64,000 nt of DNA from Novosphingobium profundi (GTDB lineage Bacteria; Pseudomonadota; Alphaproteobacteria; Sphingomonadales; Sphingomonadaceae): the NCBI RefSeq assembly GCF_018491765.1, contig NZ_JABWCU010000006.1, positions 310,001 through 374,000 on the forward strand. The letters run 5' to 3'. The notes under the pieces were generated by a model. The model saw only the letters and a list, made by a program, of their open reading frames with translations. It had not been told where the DNA came from and did not search any database. Positions 1 to 8,852 of this stretch are shown here, one piece after another; position 1 is the stretch's first letter, and each line of letters starts with the position of its first letter. Both the position numbers and the translations under genes were made by a program.

Positions 1-924
1 CTTGCGCTTTTCGTCGACCTCTTCTTCGTGTTGTCCGGTTTCGTCATCGCATTCGTCTACAACGACCGCATCACCTCGTTGCCGGCTTACGGACGTTTTC
101 TTCAGCGCCGCGTCGGCCGGCTCATCCCCCTGCACTGGGCGACGTTGCTGATCGCGACACTCTTCATCTTCGCGGTCACCTTCGTCGGGGTGAACATGAA
201 CCATCCGCCGAACACATCGGCGACGTGCCTCGCCAAGACGGCGTTCCTCTTGCACGCGATCTCGGAATGCGGGAACGGGCCTTCGCCCAATGGCGTCAGC
301 TGGTCGATCAGCGCCGAAATGGCGATGTACCTGTTGTTTCCGCTCTTTGCGATGATCTTGCGCAAGGCGGGGCCCCTTGCGTTCCTCGTTCCGGCGGTGG
401 TGCTGGCGATCTGCATTTCGCAGGGACCGGGCCTTGACGCCTGGGGGACCTACCTCGGTGTGCTGCGCGCCTTCCCGGGCTTCCTTCTGGGCATGGCGGT
501 TTTCCGGTATCGCCACCATCTCGCGCGGCTTCCCGGTGCGCAGTATCTGGCCCTCGCCTGTTTTGGCGGGGTCGTGGCGGGTTCGTTCCTGCAATGGCAC
601 GAAGGTGTCGTGCTGATGTTGGCCTATGGTGGCGCGGTCTGCGCGATCGCCGCGGATGTCAGCGGGCGTGTGTCGCGGGTCACCCGCCGGTTTGCGCCCC
701 TTGGACAACTTACGTATTCGCTTTACATGATACACGATCTGGTTGTCCTGATCGTGATCAGTGCCGCGGCGGACAAGTTCCTGAAGCTGTCGCAGCCCAT
801 GATGATTGTCGTATGCTTCGGGGCTTATGCAGGAATCCTGGTGGCCGCATTCCTGTCCTTCAAGCTGTTCGAGACGCCAGCGCGGCGCTGGATCGATGGC
901 ATCGGGCGGCCGCCCAGGAAGTGA
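1..924 (+). CDS. Acyltransferase family 3 protein, 5'-truncated
   Basis: This is an integral membrane O-acyltransferase of the OafA/YrhL type, a family that puts acetyl or other acyl groups on surface sugars. The frame is open from base 1, and the first residues (LALFVDLFFVLSGFVIAF) match the segment just after the catalytic His region of the family. The true start therefore lies outside the window, and the GTG at 28 is internal. About 307 residues remain, with repeated hydrophobic segments and a C-terminal FETPARRWI-like end typical of the family. It heads the plus-strand EPS genes. The substrate is unknown; EPS acylation is inferred from context. Confidence 0.85.
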   Translation, partial: LALFVDLFFVLSGFVIAFVYNDRITSLPAYGRFLQRRVGRLIPLHWATLLIATLFIFAVTFVGVNMNHPPNTSATCLAKTAFLLHAISECGNGPSPNGVSWSISAEMAMYLLFPLFAMILRKAGPLAFLVPAVVLAICISQGPGLDAWGTYLGVLRAFPGFLLGMAVFRYRHHLARLPGAQYLALACFGGVVAGSFLQWHEGVVLMLAYGGAVCAIAADVSGRVSRVTRRFAPLGQLTYSLYMIHDLVVLIVISAAADKFLKLSQPMMIVVCFGAYAGILVAAFLSFKLFETPARRWIDGIGRPPRK

Positions 925-1041
925 GCCGGAGCGTGGGAGCGACGTTGGAGGAATGATTTTGCATTGTTCGCACATGGTGGCCGGTCAGACGAGCAAATGG
1001 GCTCGGGGCGGGCGCAGTTCGATCGTCGAAGGATCGCGTGA

Positions 1042-2454
1042 ATGTATCTGACTGTCCTGTGGCTCAATGCCCTGCTAACCGTGGTCGTGCTCTTGTGGTA
1101 CATTCGACGGCCGGCGGCGACCTTTTTTCACCCCGTCACCTATTATCTCTTCTTCCATTCCGTGATCTTCGTCCTGCGCGGGCTGGCCGCGTATTATTAC
1201 GATTTTCATGCGATCTACGGGTTTTTCTCCTTTCAGCCGACGTTCGAAGAAAAGATGACGGTGCAACTCGGGACGATGTTGGGCCTGGTGGCCTTCTGCG
1301 TGCCGGCCACGCTTATCGGAAAGACGCCGATGCCGTTCCGTCAGGGCATCGTCCACAAGGCCCAGCGTGCATTCCTCATCAAACCGTTCCTGATCGCATC
1401 GGCGATCTGCATGCCGTTGATCCTCTATTCGACCTACAAGGCGTGGATCAGCAAGGCGACCGGCAGCGGAACCGCGGTTCTCGACGTGGCCACCGGCACG
1501 CTCATCAATACGACCAATACCGCCTACATCACTTCGGCCAATATCATGCTCGGGCCGATCGCGGTGATTTTTGCATGGTTGTTCCGCTTTCGCAGCTGGA
1601 GCTTCATTCCGATGGTCATGTTCGTGATCCTGCGCGGCGGCACGGGGGGGCGCTGGCCTTTCGTGATCGGTTGTGCATCGCTCATCCTGCTCTACCTGTA
1701 CGAGCGGCAACGCTACCGGATCACGCCTGGAGCCGTCGCGGCCGGTGTCGCCATCCTGCTGGTGTTCAGCTTCATCGGTGCCGACCGCGGCGCAGGGCTG
1801 CGCAGTCTGGTCATGGACAACCAGACCAGTAGCCGCGTCGTCAAGCACCGCAGTGACGACCGCTCGCCGATCCAGGCTTCCCTCGAGGGCATGGACTTCG
1901 GCAACATGGAATTCTACGAATACATCGTCCATGTCGTGCCCAAGCGCACGGGAACGTTCGGCTACTTCCTCGACAATCTCCAGCTCCTGACCGAGCCCAT
2001 CCCGCGCATGCTGTGGAAGGGCAAGCCGATCGGTGCGCCGATCCAGATGTTCAACCTGTTCGACTACGGGACGCCTTTCGGGCTGACCTACTCCTTGCCG
2101 GGCGAGGGCTGGATGCAGCTTGGCTGGCCCGGGGTGGTGATCTGGTGCGCCTTCATCGGTGCCCTTTGCGGATGGGTATACGAGCGCGTCGTGAATTCGC
2201 AGCATTCGAATTTCACCGTTGCCTCGTTCTGTGTCCTGACACCCCTGCTGCTGACCTTCTTCCGTGACGGCATCATCATTACCTTCGTGAAGACGGCGTT
2301 CTGGTTCGGCTTTCCACTCCTGCTCTGGTACGTCATCGCCAAGATCGACCGGGTTCCGGGCCTGGATCGGGTGCGCGCCATGATCGAGCGAGGGACCATC
2401 AAGCTGCGCGTCAGGCCCCGCAATGCGAGGCCATCCGCCACGGGAATGGTTTGA
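1042..2454 (+). CDS. Polytopic membrane protein, probable EPS repeat-unit polymerase (Wzy-like)
   Basis: A 470-residue protein with about ten hydrophobic segments and a large hydrophilic loop in the second half (about residues 255-340), the layout of Wzy/EpsG-type polymerases that join polysaccharide repeat units in the periplasm. An ATG at 1042 follows a purine-rich stretch. Homology is judged only from topology and position between an acyltransferase and a glycosyltransferase, because these polymerases share little sequence. A second, clearer ligase/polymerase-type gene lies at 10233. The two could act as polymerase and ligase, or on different polymers. Confidence 0.6.
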   Translation: MYLTVLWLNALLTVVVLLWYIRRPAATFFHPVTYYLFFHSVIFVLRGLAAYYYDFHAIYGFFSFQPTFEEKMTVQLGTMLGLVAFCVPATLIGKTPMPFRQGIVHKAQRAFLIKPFLIASAICMPLILYSTYKAWISKATGSGTAVLDVATGTLINTTNTAYITSANIMLGPIAVIFAWLFRFRSWSFIPMVMFVILRGGTGGRWPFVIGCASLILLYLYERQRYRITPGAVAAGVAILLVFSFIGADRGAGLRSLVMDNQTSSRVVKHRSDDRSPIQASLEGMDFGNMEFYEYIVHVVPKRTGTFGYFLDNLQLLTEPIPRMLWKGKPIGAPIQMFNLFDYGTPFGLTYSLPGEGWMQLGWPGVVIWCAFIGALCGWVYERVVNSQHSNFTVASFCVLTPLLLTFFRDGIIITFVKTAFWFGFPLLLWYVIAKIDRVPGLDRVRAMIERGTIKLRVRPRNARPSATGMV

Positions 2455-2515
2455 GCCCGCCGGCGGGACATGGGCTGGGCGCGGCGCACCGACAAGTCAT
2501 GCCGCATAGTGAAGG

Positions 2516-3661
2516 ATGAGGATGATGCGCATTGGTCTTCTGACCACCTGGGCCTCGCGGCTCAACGGAGGGGTATTCGAGGCGGTCGTGCAGCAGGCCG
2601 CAGCGATCCGCAGCATGGGCGCGACGCCGGTCGTGTTCGCTCTTGAAGACGAGTTCTCGGCGCAAGATTGCGCCCGTTTCGAAGGTGCCGAAGTCTACCT
2701 CGCGAAGGTGATCGGGCCACGCCAGATCGGTTTCGCCCCAAGCATGGTGCGGCAGCTGTTGGCGGCGGAACTGGATGTTCTTCATCTGCATGGCATCTGG
2801 ACGTTCCCAAGCCGGGCCGGTGCGGTCTGGGCACGTCGGACCGGCCGCCCCTATCTGATCAGCCCGCACGGGATGCTCGACCCCTGGATTACCGCGCGTG
2901 GCAGGCTGAAGAAGCGCGTTGCGCGGATCGGTTACGAGGCGGGCAGCTGGAAGAGTGCTCGGCGTTTCCATGCCCTGACCGAACGCGAAGCGCAGGATAT
3001 CGAGCGCGAAACCGGCCGGGGGCAAAGCGTTGTGATCCCCAACGCCGGACCCGTGGCCAGCGAAACCAGCCTCGTTGGCTGCGGCGCGCGTTTCCTCTAT
3101 CTCGGGCGTATCCATCCCAAGAAGAACATAGATGCGCTGGTCGATGCCTGGGCCGCACTGGGGCGGCGCGCACCCGATGGGCCGAGGGAGCAGCTGAAGA
3201 TCGCCGGATGGGGGGAAGAGGCGCACGTCGAGGCGCTCAAGGCGAAGCTGCAGGCACTTGGCGATCCTTCGGTGCAATTCGTGGGGCCGTTGTTTGGTGA
3301 AGCCAAGGCCCAGGCTTATGCGGAAGCGGACTATTTCGTGCTGCCCTCGCACAGCGAAGGCTTGCCCATGGTCGTGCTGGAGGCGTGGGCTTCCGGGACG
3401 CCCGTTCTCATGACGCGCGAATGCAACCTGCCCGAAGGCTTTGCCTCGGGGGCGGCGCTCGATTGCGGTTTCGAAGCCGGCGATATCGCGACATGTCTGG
3501 GCAAGGCCGCAGCCATGCCGATCGAAGCGCGCGAGCGAATGGCCGCCAGCGGGCTTGCACTCGCGCGTACGCGTTTTTCGGAGGAGGTCGTGGCGCGGCA
3601 GTGGGCCGAGGCCTACGGCGTTCCGGATCGTGCACCCATGGCTGCGGAAGCTGTCGCATGA
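2516..3661 (+). CDS. Glycosyltransferase family 4 (GT-B fold)
   Basis: A retaining GT-B glycosyltransferase of about 380 residues. The C-terminal half has the sugar-nucleotide-binding signature: FLYLGRIHPKKNIDALVDAW, then a PSHSEGLPMVVLEAWASGTP block with the conserved EGLPMVVLEA acid motif. It probably adds a sugar to the lipid-linked EPS unit in the cytoplasm. The GAAGG at 2511 is too close to the ATG at 2516, so translation may start at 2522 or 2525, giving a protein two or three residues shorter. Its 3' end overlaps the acetyltransferase gene by ATGA, which implies translational coupling. Confidence 0.85.
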   Translation: MRMMRIGLLTTWASRLNGGVFEAVVQQAAAIRSMGATPVVFALEDEFSAQDCARFEGAEVYLAKVIGPRQIGFAPSMVRQLLAAELDVLHLHGIWTFPSRAGAVWARRTGRPYLISPHGMLDPWITARGRLKKRVARIGYEAGSWKSARRFHALTEREAQDIERETGRGQSVVIPNAGPVASETSLVGCGARFLYLGRIHPKKNIDALVDAWAALGRRAPDGPREQLKIAGWGEEAHVEALKAKLQALGDPSVQFVGPLFGEAKAQAYAEADYFVLPSHSEGLPMVVLEAWASGTPVLMTRECNLPEGFASGAALDCGFEAGDIATCLGKAAAMPIEARERMAASGLALARTRFSEEVVARQWAEAYGVPDRAPMAAEAVA

Positions 3662-4230
3662 GCACGCCTCTCGATGCCAGCCAGTCGAGTACTCTGGCCG
3701 GCGGCCCCAGCTTTTCGCTTGCCAATCGCATGGCCCGAGTCCTCTGGGGAGTGAGTTGGTTGCTGCTCGCGCGCTGGACTCCACCGCCCTGCCACCGCTG
3801 GAGGCGCTTCGTGCTGAAACGGTTCGGGGCCCGGATCGCGCCGGGTGCGCGGGTACATGCAAGTGTGCGGATCTGGTTACCGGCCAATCTCTCGATCGGG
3901 GAGGACAGCCTGATCGGACCAGGCGCGCACCTCTACAATCAGGGCCACATCGCGATCGGTTCGGGAACGGTAATCTCGCAAGGAGCCTATATCTGCGCCA
4001 GTTCGCACGATGTGCGCGACCCCAAGTTCCAGCTCGTCCTCAAGCCGGTGCGGATCGGCGATGGCTGCTGGGTGGCGGCCGATGCCTTTGTCGGGCCTGG
4101 CGTTCACATCGGTGATGGCGCCGTGCTGGCGGCAAGGGGCGCGCTGTTCTCGGATGCGCAGGCTGGCGGGATATACCGGGGCAATCCAGCCGCTTTCGTG
4201 CGTGCGCGAGAACTGCGCGAAGGCAGCTGA
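3658..4230 (+). CDS. Hexapeptide-repeat acetyltransferase (WcaF-like)
   Basis: A 190-residue left-handed beta-helix acyltransferase, resembling the colanic-acid acetyltransferase WcaF. Imperfect hexapeptide repeats run from about residue 60 (ARIAPGARVHASVRIW) to 175, with a SSHDVRDP loop that probably carries the catalytic His. The start was chosen at the ATG overlapping the upstream stop (ATGA). The frame stays open further 5', but that part is antiparallel to nothing conserved and lies inside the glycosyltransferase gene. It probably O-acetylates the EPS or its precursor in the cytoplasm. It is the last gene of the plus-strand run that begins at the window edge. Confidence 0.85.
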   Translation: MSTPLDASQSSTLAGGPSFSLANRMARVLWGVSWLLLARWTPPPCHRWRRFVLKRFGARIAPGARVHASVRIWLPANLSIGEDSLIGPGAHLYNQGHIAIGSGTVISQGAYICASSHDVRDPKFQLVLKPVRIGDGCWVAADAFVGPGVHIGDGAVLAARGALFSDAQAGGIYRGNPAAFVRARELREGS

Positions 4231-4267
4231 TTTCCGCAAGCGGCAGGGCCCAGGCCTGTCGCCCGGT

Positions 4268-4570
4268 TCAGCCCAGGTTTCGTAACGCCATGCGTCCCAG
4301 GCGTGCCGCAAGGGGAATGACGATCTCGAGTAGCCATTTCGCCGCGAGGATGGCGATCGTGGCGGCGGTGGCATTGCGGCCAAGGCGGAGCCAGCTCGGC
4401 TTGCGGCCCATCGCAAAGGCGAGGGCCTCGAAGGCAAGGGCAAGCGCAAGGAAGATCAGGATCTGCCAGCGTGTCTCGAAATAGCGGAAGGTACATCGGC
4501 TGATCGTGCCGGCAAGGGCAAAGGCAAGTGCCAGCCAGTTCCTGGCAAGGAAGCGAAATGAGTGTTGCAC
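4268..4570 (-). CDS. Small hypothetical membrane protein
   Basis: A 100-residue basic protein with three likely hydrophobic segments (about residues 12-24, 35-55 and 66-90) and no recognised domain. It sits alone between the convergent acetyltransferase gene and the Nudix gene. Length, hydrophobicity and an ATG start support a real small gene, but no strong ribosome-binding site is visible. Function unknown. Confidence 0.45.
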   Translation of the reverse strand: MQHSFRFLARNWLALAFALAGTISRCTFRYFETRWQILIFLALALAFEALAFAMGRKPSWLRLGRNATAATIAILAAKWLLEIVIPLAARLGRMALRNLG

Positions 4571-4701
4571 CGTGATACTCAGCGTTCGACCGGTCGGGTT
4601 GCAGGCATCGGCGCGCGCGGCTGAACCGCTGCTGATGCGGGTGAAGGGGGAGCTTCCGGGCTAAGGAGACGCGTGCGACGCGCATCGCCCTGAGGGGCCG
4701 T

Positions 4702-5301
4702 TCAGGACGATGGGGCAGGGGGCCAGAGCCGGGGATGGTGCAACATGAGTGCCTGGGCCGCGATCAGTGTCTTGGCGTCGGTCAGTTCGCCCTGGAGGGC
4801 GAGTTGCCGCAGCTGCGCGAGATCCACTTCCACCACCGCGATATGCTCGCCTTCCTCGCGCAGGCCACCCCCGGCCGCGATCCGGTCATCCGCGCGATAG
4901 GGGGCCAGGTAGAGCTGGACACGCTCGGTCGAGACGGGGGGAATCGGCCAGATATTGGCGATCGGCTCGAGCACGCCAAGCCGCAGGCCTGCCTCTTCTA
5001 GGGCTTCCTTGCGCACGCATTCCTCGGGGGTGTCGCCGGAAAGGTTGCCCGCGATGCATTCGAGCAGAGGGGGCATGCCCGCATCGAGGACGCCGGCTCG
5101 CGCCTGCTGGACGAGCAGCACGCATCCGCGTTCCGCATCATAAGGAAGAACGGCCGCCGCCGATCCGTTGTCGAGCAGGTGACGTTCAACCGTTACACCA
5201 TCGGGCATGCGCACGCCCAGGCGCTCGAGGCGGTACCAGCCCTCGTACACGAGATCGCGCGAGACGATTTCGGGGGCATTCTGGTCTCGAGCGCTGGTCA
5301 T
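4702..5301 (-). CDS. nudK: Nudix hydrolase, NudK-like (GDP-mannose pyrophosphatase type)
   Basis: A 199-residue Nudix protein. Its Nudix box (AGNLSGDTPEECVRKEALEE followed by AGL, about residues 83-105) has A and D where the consensus has G and E. As I recall it, E. coli NudK shares that variant, and other blocks also look NudK-like: the early YEGWYRLERLGVRMPDG, a DAKTLIAAQAL C-terminus and a glycine-rich RIAAGGGLREEGEHI loop. NudK cleaves GDP-mannose to mannose-1-phosphate and GMP. Lying just downstream of gmd, which consumes GDP-mannose, it may trim that pool. An ADP-ribose pyrophosphatase role cannot be excluded. Confidence 0.75.
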   Translation of the reverse strand: MTSARDQNAPEIVSRDLVYEGWYRLERLGVRMPDGVTVERHLLDNGSAAAVLPYDAERGCVLLVQQARAGVLDAGMPPLLECIAGNLSGDTPEECVRKEALEEAGLRLGVLEPIANIWPIPPVSTERVQLYLAPYRADDRIAAGGGLREEGEHIAVVEVDLAQLRQLALQGELTDAKTLIAAQALMLHHPRLWPPAPSS

Positions 5302-5337
5302 CGCCTACCGTTTTGCAACTGGCCTTGGAGAAGCATG

Positions 5338-5360
5338 AAGGGCCCTTGCCGCGGGCCCTT
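5338..5360 (-). terminator. Hairpin after gmd
   Basis: A perfect 8-bp stem (AAGGGCCC / GGGCCCTT) with a 7-nt loop lies between the gmd stop and the Nudix start. There is no long T tract, so it may be a weak terminator or an RNA-stabilising structure. Confidence 0.5.
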
Positions 5361-5374
5361 CCCAAAGATGCGCG

Positions 5375-6517
5375 TCAACCCTCGAGGCTGACCGGGACCG
5401 CCAGGCCGTGTTCCTTGAGCAGGGCGTGGCGACGCGCGGCCTTGTGATCCTCGACCACCATCTCGGCGCACATTTCCTGAGCGGTGATAAGCGGTTCCCA
5501 GCCGAGCAGTTCCTTGGCCTTGCTGGGATCGCCGAGCAGGGTATCCACTTCCGCGGGACGGAAATAGCGCGGATCGATGCGCATCACGACATCGCCAACG
5601 GCCAGTGCCGGGGCCATGTCGCCTTCGATGCCGGCGACCGTGGCAATTTCCTCGACGCCTTCGCCTGAGAACTCGAGCGTGATGCCCAGTTCCCGCGCAG
5701 TCCAGGTGATGAATTCGCGCACCGAGTACTGGACACCGGTGGCGATCACGAAGTCGCGCGCCTCTTCCTGTTGCAGCATCATCCACTGCATGCGCACGTA
5801 GTCCTTCGCATGGCCCCAGTCGCGCAAGGAATCGATGTTGCCCATGTACAGGCACGGCTCGAGGCCAAGCGCGATGTTGGCAAGCCCGCGGGTGATCTTG
5901 CGCGTGACGAAAGTTTCGCCGCGGCGTGGGGATTCGTGATTGAACAGGATCCCGTTGCACGCATACATCCCGTAGGCCTCGCGATAGTTGACCGCGATCC
6001 AGTAGGCGTAAAGCTTGGCCACCGCATAAGGTGAGCGGGGATGGAAGGGGGTGGTTTCCTTCTGCGGGATTTCCTGGACAAGGCCATAGAGCTCGGACGT
6101 CGAGGCCTGATAGAAGCGGGTTTTCTTCTCGAGGCCGAGGAAGCGGATCGCCTCGAGGAGGCGAAGGGTTCCGATCGCGTCGACGTCGGCGGTGTATTCG
6201 GGCGCCTCGAAGCTCACCGCGACATGCGACTGGGCTCCCAGGTTGTAAACCTCATCGGGTTCAATGTCGCGGATCAGGCGGGTCAGGTTCGAAGTGTCGG
6301 AAAGATCGCCATAATGCAGCTTGAGCTTTTGGCCATGTGCGTGCGGATCTTCATAGATGTGGTCGATACGGGACGTGTTGAAGAGCGAGGTGCGGCGCTT
6401 GATTCCGTGCACCTCGTAGCCTTTTTGCAGAAGAAATTCCGCAAGATAGGAGCCATCCTGTCCGGTGATGCCGGTGATCAGGGCGGTCTTTCGACTGGAA
6501 CCCGACGTGCTGCCCAT
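5375..6517 (-). CDS. gmd: GDP-mannose 4,6-dehydratase
   Basis: Converts GDP-D-mannose to GDP-4-keto-6-deoxy-D-mannose, the first step to GDP-L-fucose, in the cytoplasm. The 380-residue short-chain dehydrogenase has an N-terminal NAD(P) motif ([15 protein letters not shown]), the [12 protein letters not shown] loop typical of Gmd and a [10 protein letters not shown] active-site YxxxK. The ATG at 6517 was chosen over one 21 codons upstream because GAAGGG lies 7-8 nt before it and homologues begin here. A TGC-rich palindrome sits about 55 bp upstream. Its product is the substrate of Fcl, encoded at 23913. Confidence 0.95.
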   Translation of the reverse strand: MGSTSGSSRKTALITGITGQDGSYLAEFLLQKGYEVHGIKRRTSLFNTSRIDHIYEDPHAHGQKLKLHYGDLSDTSNLTRLIRDIEPDEVYNLGAQSHVAVSFEAPEYTADVDAIGTLRLLEAIRFLGLEKKTRFYQASTSELYGLVQEIPQKETTPFHPRSPYAVAKLYAYWIAVNYREAYGMYACNGILFNHESPRRGETFVTRKITRGLANIALGLEPCLYMGNIDSLRDWGHAKDYVRMQWMMLQQEEARDFVIATGVQYSVREFITWTARELGITLEFSGEGVEEIATVAGIEGDMAPALAVGDVVMRIDPRYFRPAEVDTLLGDPSKAKELLGWEPLITAQEMCAEMVVEDHKAARRHALLKEHGLAVPVSLEG

Positions 6518-6569
6518 GTTTTCGCCCTTCTGTATATTTCGAGAATTCAGATCAATAGTCGCCCTCGGA

Positions 6570-6587
6570 TTTTGCTGCAATGCAAAA
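6570..6587 (-). promoter_or_regulatory. TGC-rich palindrome upstream of gmd
   Basis: TTTTGCTGCAATGCAAAA. On the minus strand it contains TTGCATTGCAGCA, matching the element in front of fcl, manC, the sulfotransferase and osmC. It lies 53-70 bp before the gmd start, as expected for an operator. That a protein binds it is inferred. Confidence 0.5.
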
Positions 6588-6820
6588 TAGGCAGTCGGTG
6601 CGAAATGAAGGGCAAACTCCGAGAAAAGAGCTTTCCAGTTCTGTCTAACGACGTCAGGTGTTTAAGGACCGATTGAAACAGCCCGGGCGAAGCGGCTTTG
6701 CCAGAGTGCCGCTCCAAATCGTAGCCGAGCGCGCGCGGAATATTGCTGCGCCCGCACCGCTTCGCTTGGCGGAGGCGGCTCACATGCAGCCGAACACTGC
6801 CGGGATCGGCAACTCCGCGG

Positions 6821-6850
6821 CGAACCGGCTCCCCTGGTACGGCCGGTTCG
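6821..6850 (-). terminator. Hairpin after galE
   Basis: A 9-bp perfect stem (CGAACCGGC / GCCGGTTCG) with a 12-nt loop lies just beyond the galE stop. No T tract is present. The 341-bp galE-gmd gap otherwise holds only the gmd upstream region and no convincing gene. Confidence 0.45.
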
Positions 6851-6858
6851 GTCGTTCG

Positions 6859-7860
6859 CTAGCCGCGAATTTCCTTTAGGCGGCGTTCCCAGGCGAGCGC
6901 ATGCTCGACGATCGTGGGCAGATCATTGAATCGCGGCGTCCAGGGAAGGACTTCCTTGATCCGACTGTTGTCGGAGATGAGCATCGCGGGGTCGCCTGCG
7001 CGCCGTCCTTCGAGCCGCCGCTCGATCGCTCGATTGGTCACGCGATCGACGGCATCGAGCACTTCAAGGACGGAAAAGCCCTGTCCGTAACCGCAATTCA
7101 GGGTCAGCGAGCGTTCGGGCTGAGCGATGAGGGCCTCAAGGGCCAGGAGATGCGCATTGGCCAGGTCCGAGACGTGAATGTAGTCGCGGACTCCGGTGCC
7201 GTCGGGGGTATCGAAATCGGTTCCGAATACACCCACGTGGCTGCGCTCTCCCAGCGCGGCTTCGACCGCCACCTTTATGAGGTGCGTGGCGCCGGCGGTC
7301 GATTGTCCGGTGCGGGCCTGGGGATCGGCGCCCGCCACGTTGAAGTAGCGCAGGGCGCAATAATTGATCGGATGCGCCTTGCTGGTATCTTCCAGCATGC
7401 ATTCCGTCATGAGCTTGGACATGCCGTAGGGATTGATCGGCGCCTTGCGCGCGTCTTCGCGTATGGGGGAGACTTCGGGAACCCCGTAAGTTGCTGCCGT
7501 CGAGCTGAAGATGAAGTGTGCGATGCCCGCATCGACCGCCGCGGCGATCAGGGCCTGGCTCTTGACGGTGTTATTGCGATAATACTTGAGCGGGTTCTCC
7601 ACCGATTCCGGCACGATGATCGAGCCCGCGAAGTGCATGATCGCCCGGATCTTTCGCTCCTCGAAAATCCGGTTGAGCAACGCGACGTCGGCGATGTCAC
7701 CTTCGTAGAGCGGGACGCTCTCGGGCAGGGCAAAGCGAAAGCCCGTGCTCAGATCGTCGATCACGCTGACGTCCCAGCCATTGTCGTGCAGCGCCAGGAC
7801 GGCATGGCTGCCGATGAAGCCAGCGCCGCCGGTCACGAGAACGGGAATCTTTTCAGTCAT
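6859..7860 (-). CDS. galE: UDP-glucose 4-epimerase
   Basis: Interconverts UDP-glucose and UDP-galactose, supplying galactose for EPS. The 333-residue extended short-chain dehydrogenase has the NAD motif TGGAGFIGSHAVLAL near the N-terminus, an SSTAATYG strand and a YGMSKLMTE active-site YxxxK. A strong ribosome-binding site (AGGAGG) precedes the ATG. Length is normal for GalE/ExoB. It is followed by a hairpin and then gmd on the same strand, and preceded by the wza-like gene with a 116-bp gap. Confidence 0.92.
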   Translation of the reverse strand: MTEKIPVLVTGGAGFIGSHAVLALHDNGWDVSVIDDLSTGFRFALPESVPLYEGDIADVALLNRIFEERKIRAIMHFAGSIIVPESVENPLKYYRNNTVKSQALIAAAVDAGIAHFIFSSTAATYGVPEVSPIREDARKAPINPYGMSKLMTECMLEDTSKAHPINYCALRYFNVAGADPQARTGQSTAGATHLIKVAVEAALGERSHVGVFGTDFDTPDGTGVRDYIHVSDLANAHLLALEALIAQPERSLTLNCGYGQGFSVLEVLDAVDRVTNRAIERRLEGRRAGDPAMLISDNSRIKEVLPWTPRFNDLPTIVEHALAWERRLKEIRG

Positions 7861-7976
7861 TCAAATCCTCCTGATCGGACACGGCGCGCATTTCTTGGCA
7901 TGGTCCGAGGGACAAGCCCCAGGCTTCGTCAGGCCATCACCGTGAGACCTGCCTCGTCATGACATCACGTGTGGGT

Positions 7977-8675
7977 TCAGTTCCGGCCCAGCACGACAAA
8001 GGCGTTGAAGATCGGCGCCGCCCGCAGGACGTCCTGCCACAAGCTCTTGGCGCCTGAGGATCCCACGACGATCGTATCGCCATTCATCAGGCGCGGATCG
8101 GGGGCCTTGCCGCCTCGGATTTCCTTCAGATTGAAGCGCGCGGCAAGGCGTTGATCACCCTGGTTGCGGAACACCACGATTTCGTCGAGCTTGGCGACGT
8201 TGGTGGTGCTTTCCGCCCGGGCGATGGCCGAAAGCAGGGTGGCGTTGCGGTCGATTTCATAGACACCCGGCTTCTCGACTTCGCCTTCAACCGAGACCAG
8301 CTGCTGGGCGGCTTCCTGGACGCTCACGGTTACCTGCGGGTTTACGAGATAGTTGCGCGCCAACCCCTTGGCGAGAACTCCGCGCAGTTCGTCCGGAGTC
8401 ATTCCCTCCGCCTTGACCTGTCCCAGGAACGGGTACTGGATAAAGCCGGCGTCGTCGACGCGGACCTTGTCGAGCGTGAGATCGGGTTCGCCGAAGACTT
8501 GGATGCCCAGCACGTCGGTGGCGCGAATGGTGTAGGCCGTGGGCGGCGGAAGATTGACCGGGAAGGACCGGTAGGATTCCTGGCCTTGCGGAAGGGTTGG
8601 GTCAATGGAAGTCGAAGTGCACCCCGCTAGCGTGACGCTTGTCATGAAAATCAGAAAGACATCGTTATTGCGCAT
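7977..8675 (-). CDS. Polysaccharide export outer-membrane lipoprotein (Wza/GumB-like)
   Basis: Forms the outer-membrane channel for EPS export in Wzx/Wzy systems. The 232-residue protein has a lipoprotein signal with lipobox LAGC (Cys19), a Poly_export domain (about residues 47-120, YTIRATDVLGIQVFGEPDL) and one SLBB domain (VSVEGEVEKPGVYEIDRNAT). The ATG at 8675 was chosen over a GTG three codons earlier because GAGAGAGAG is correctly spaced for the ATG. At 232 residues it is short like GumB, and lacks the extra SLBB repeats and C-terminal helix of E. coli Wza. Its partner co-polymerase is at 11777. Confidence 0.92.
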   Translation of the reverse strand: MRNNDVFLIFMTSVTLAGCTSTSIDPTLPQGQESYRSFPVNLPPPTAYTIRATDVLGIQVFGEPDLTLDKVRVDDAGFIQYPFLGQVKAEGMTPDELRGVLAKGLARNYLVNPQVTVSVQEAAQQLVSVEGEVEKPGVYEIDRNATLLSAIARAESTTNVAKLDEIVVFRNQGDQRLAARFNLKEIRGGKAPDPRLMNGDTIVVGSSGAKSLWQDVLRAAPIFNAFVVLGRN

Positions 8676-8852
8676 GCAAGGCACTCTCTCTCGCGATGTT
8701 GGCGTGGGGCCAATTCAAGTAGATGGGTCTTGCCTCTTAGACCAGGGACAGAGGAAAGGAAAACCAGGAGAATCGCGCTGGAACTATTTTTATGATGCGT
8801 TGCAGCACGGCTGCGGCGGTGCGAGCCGGCGGCTGGTCCGGAGAGTGCGGTG

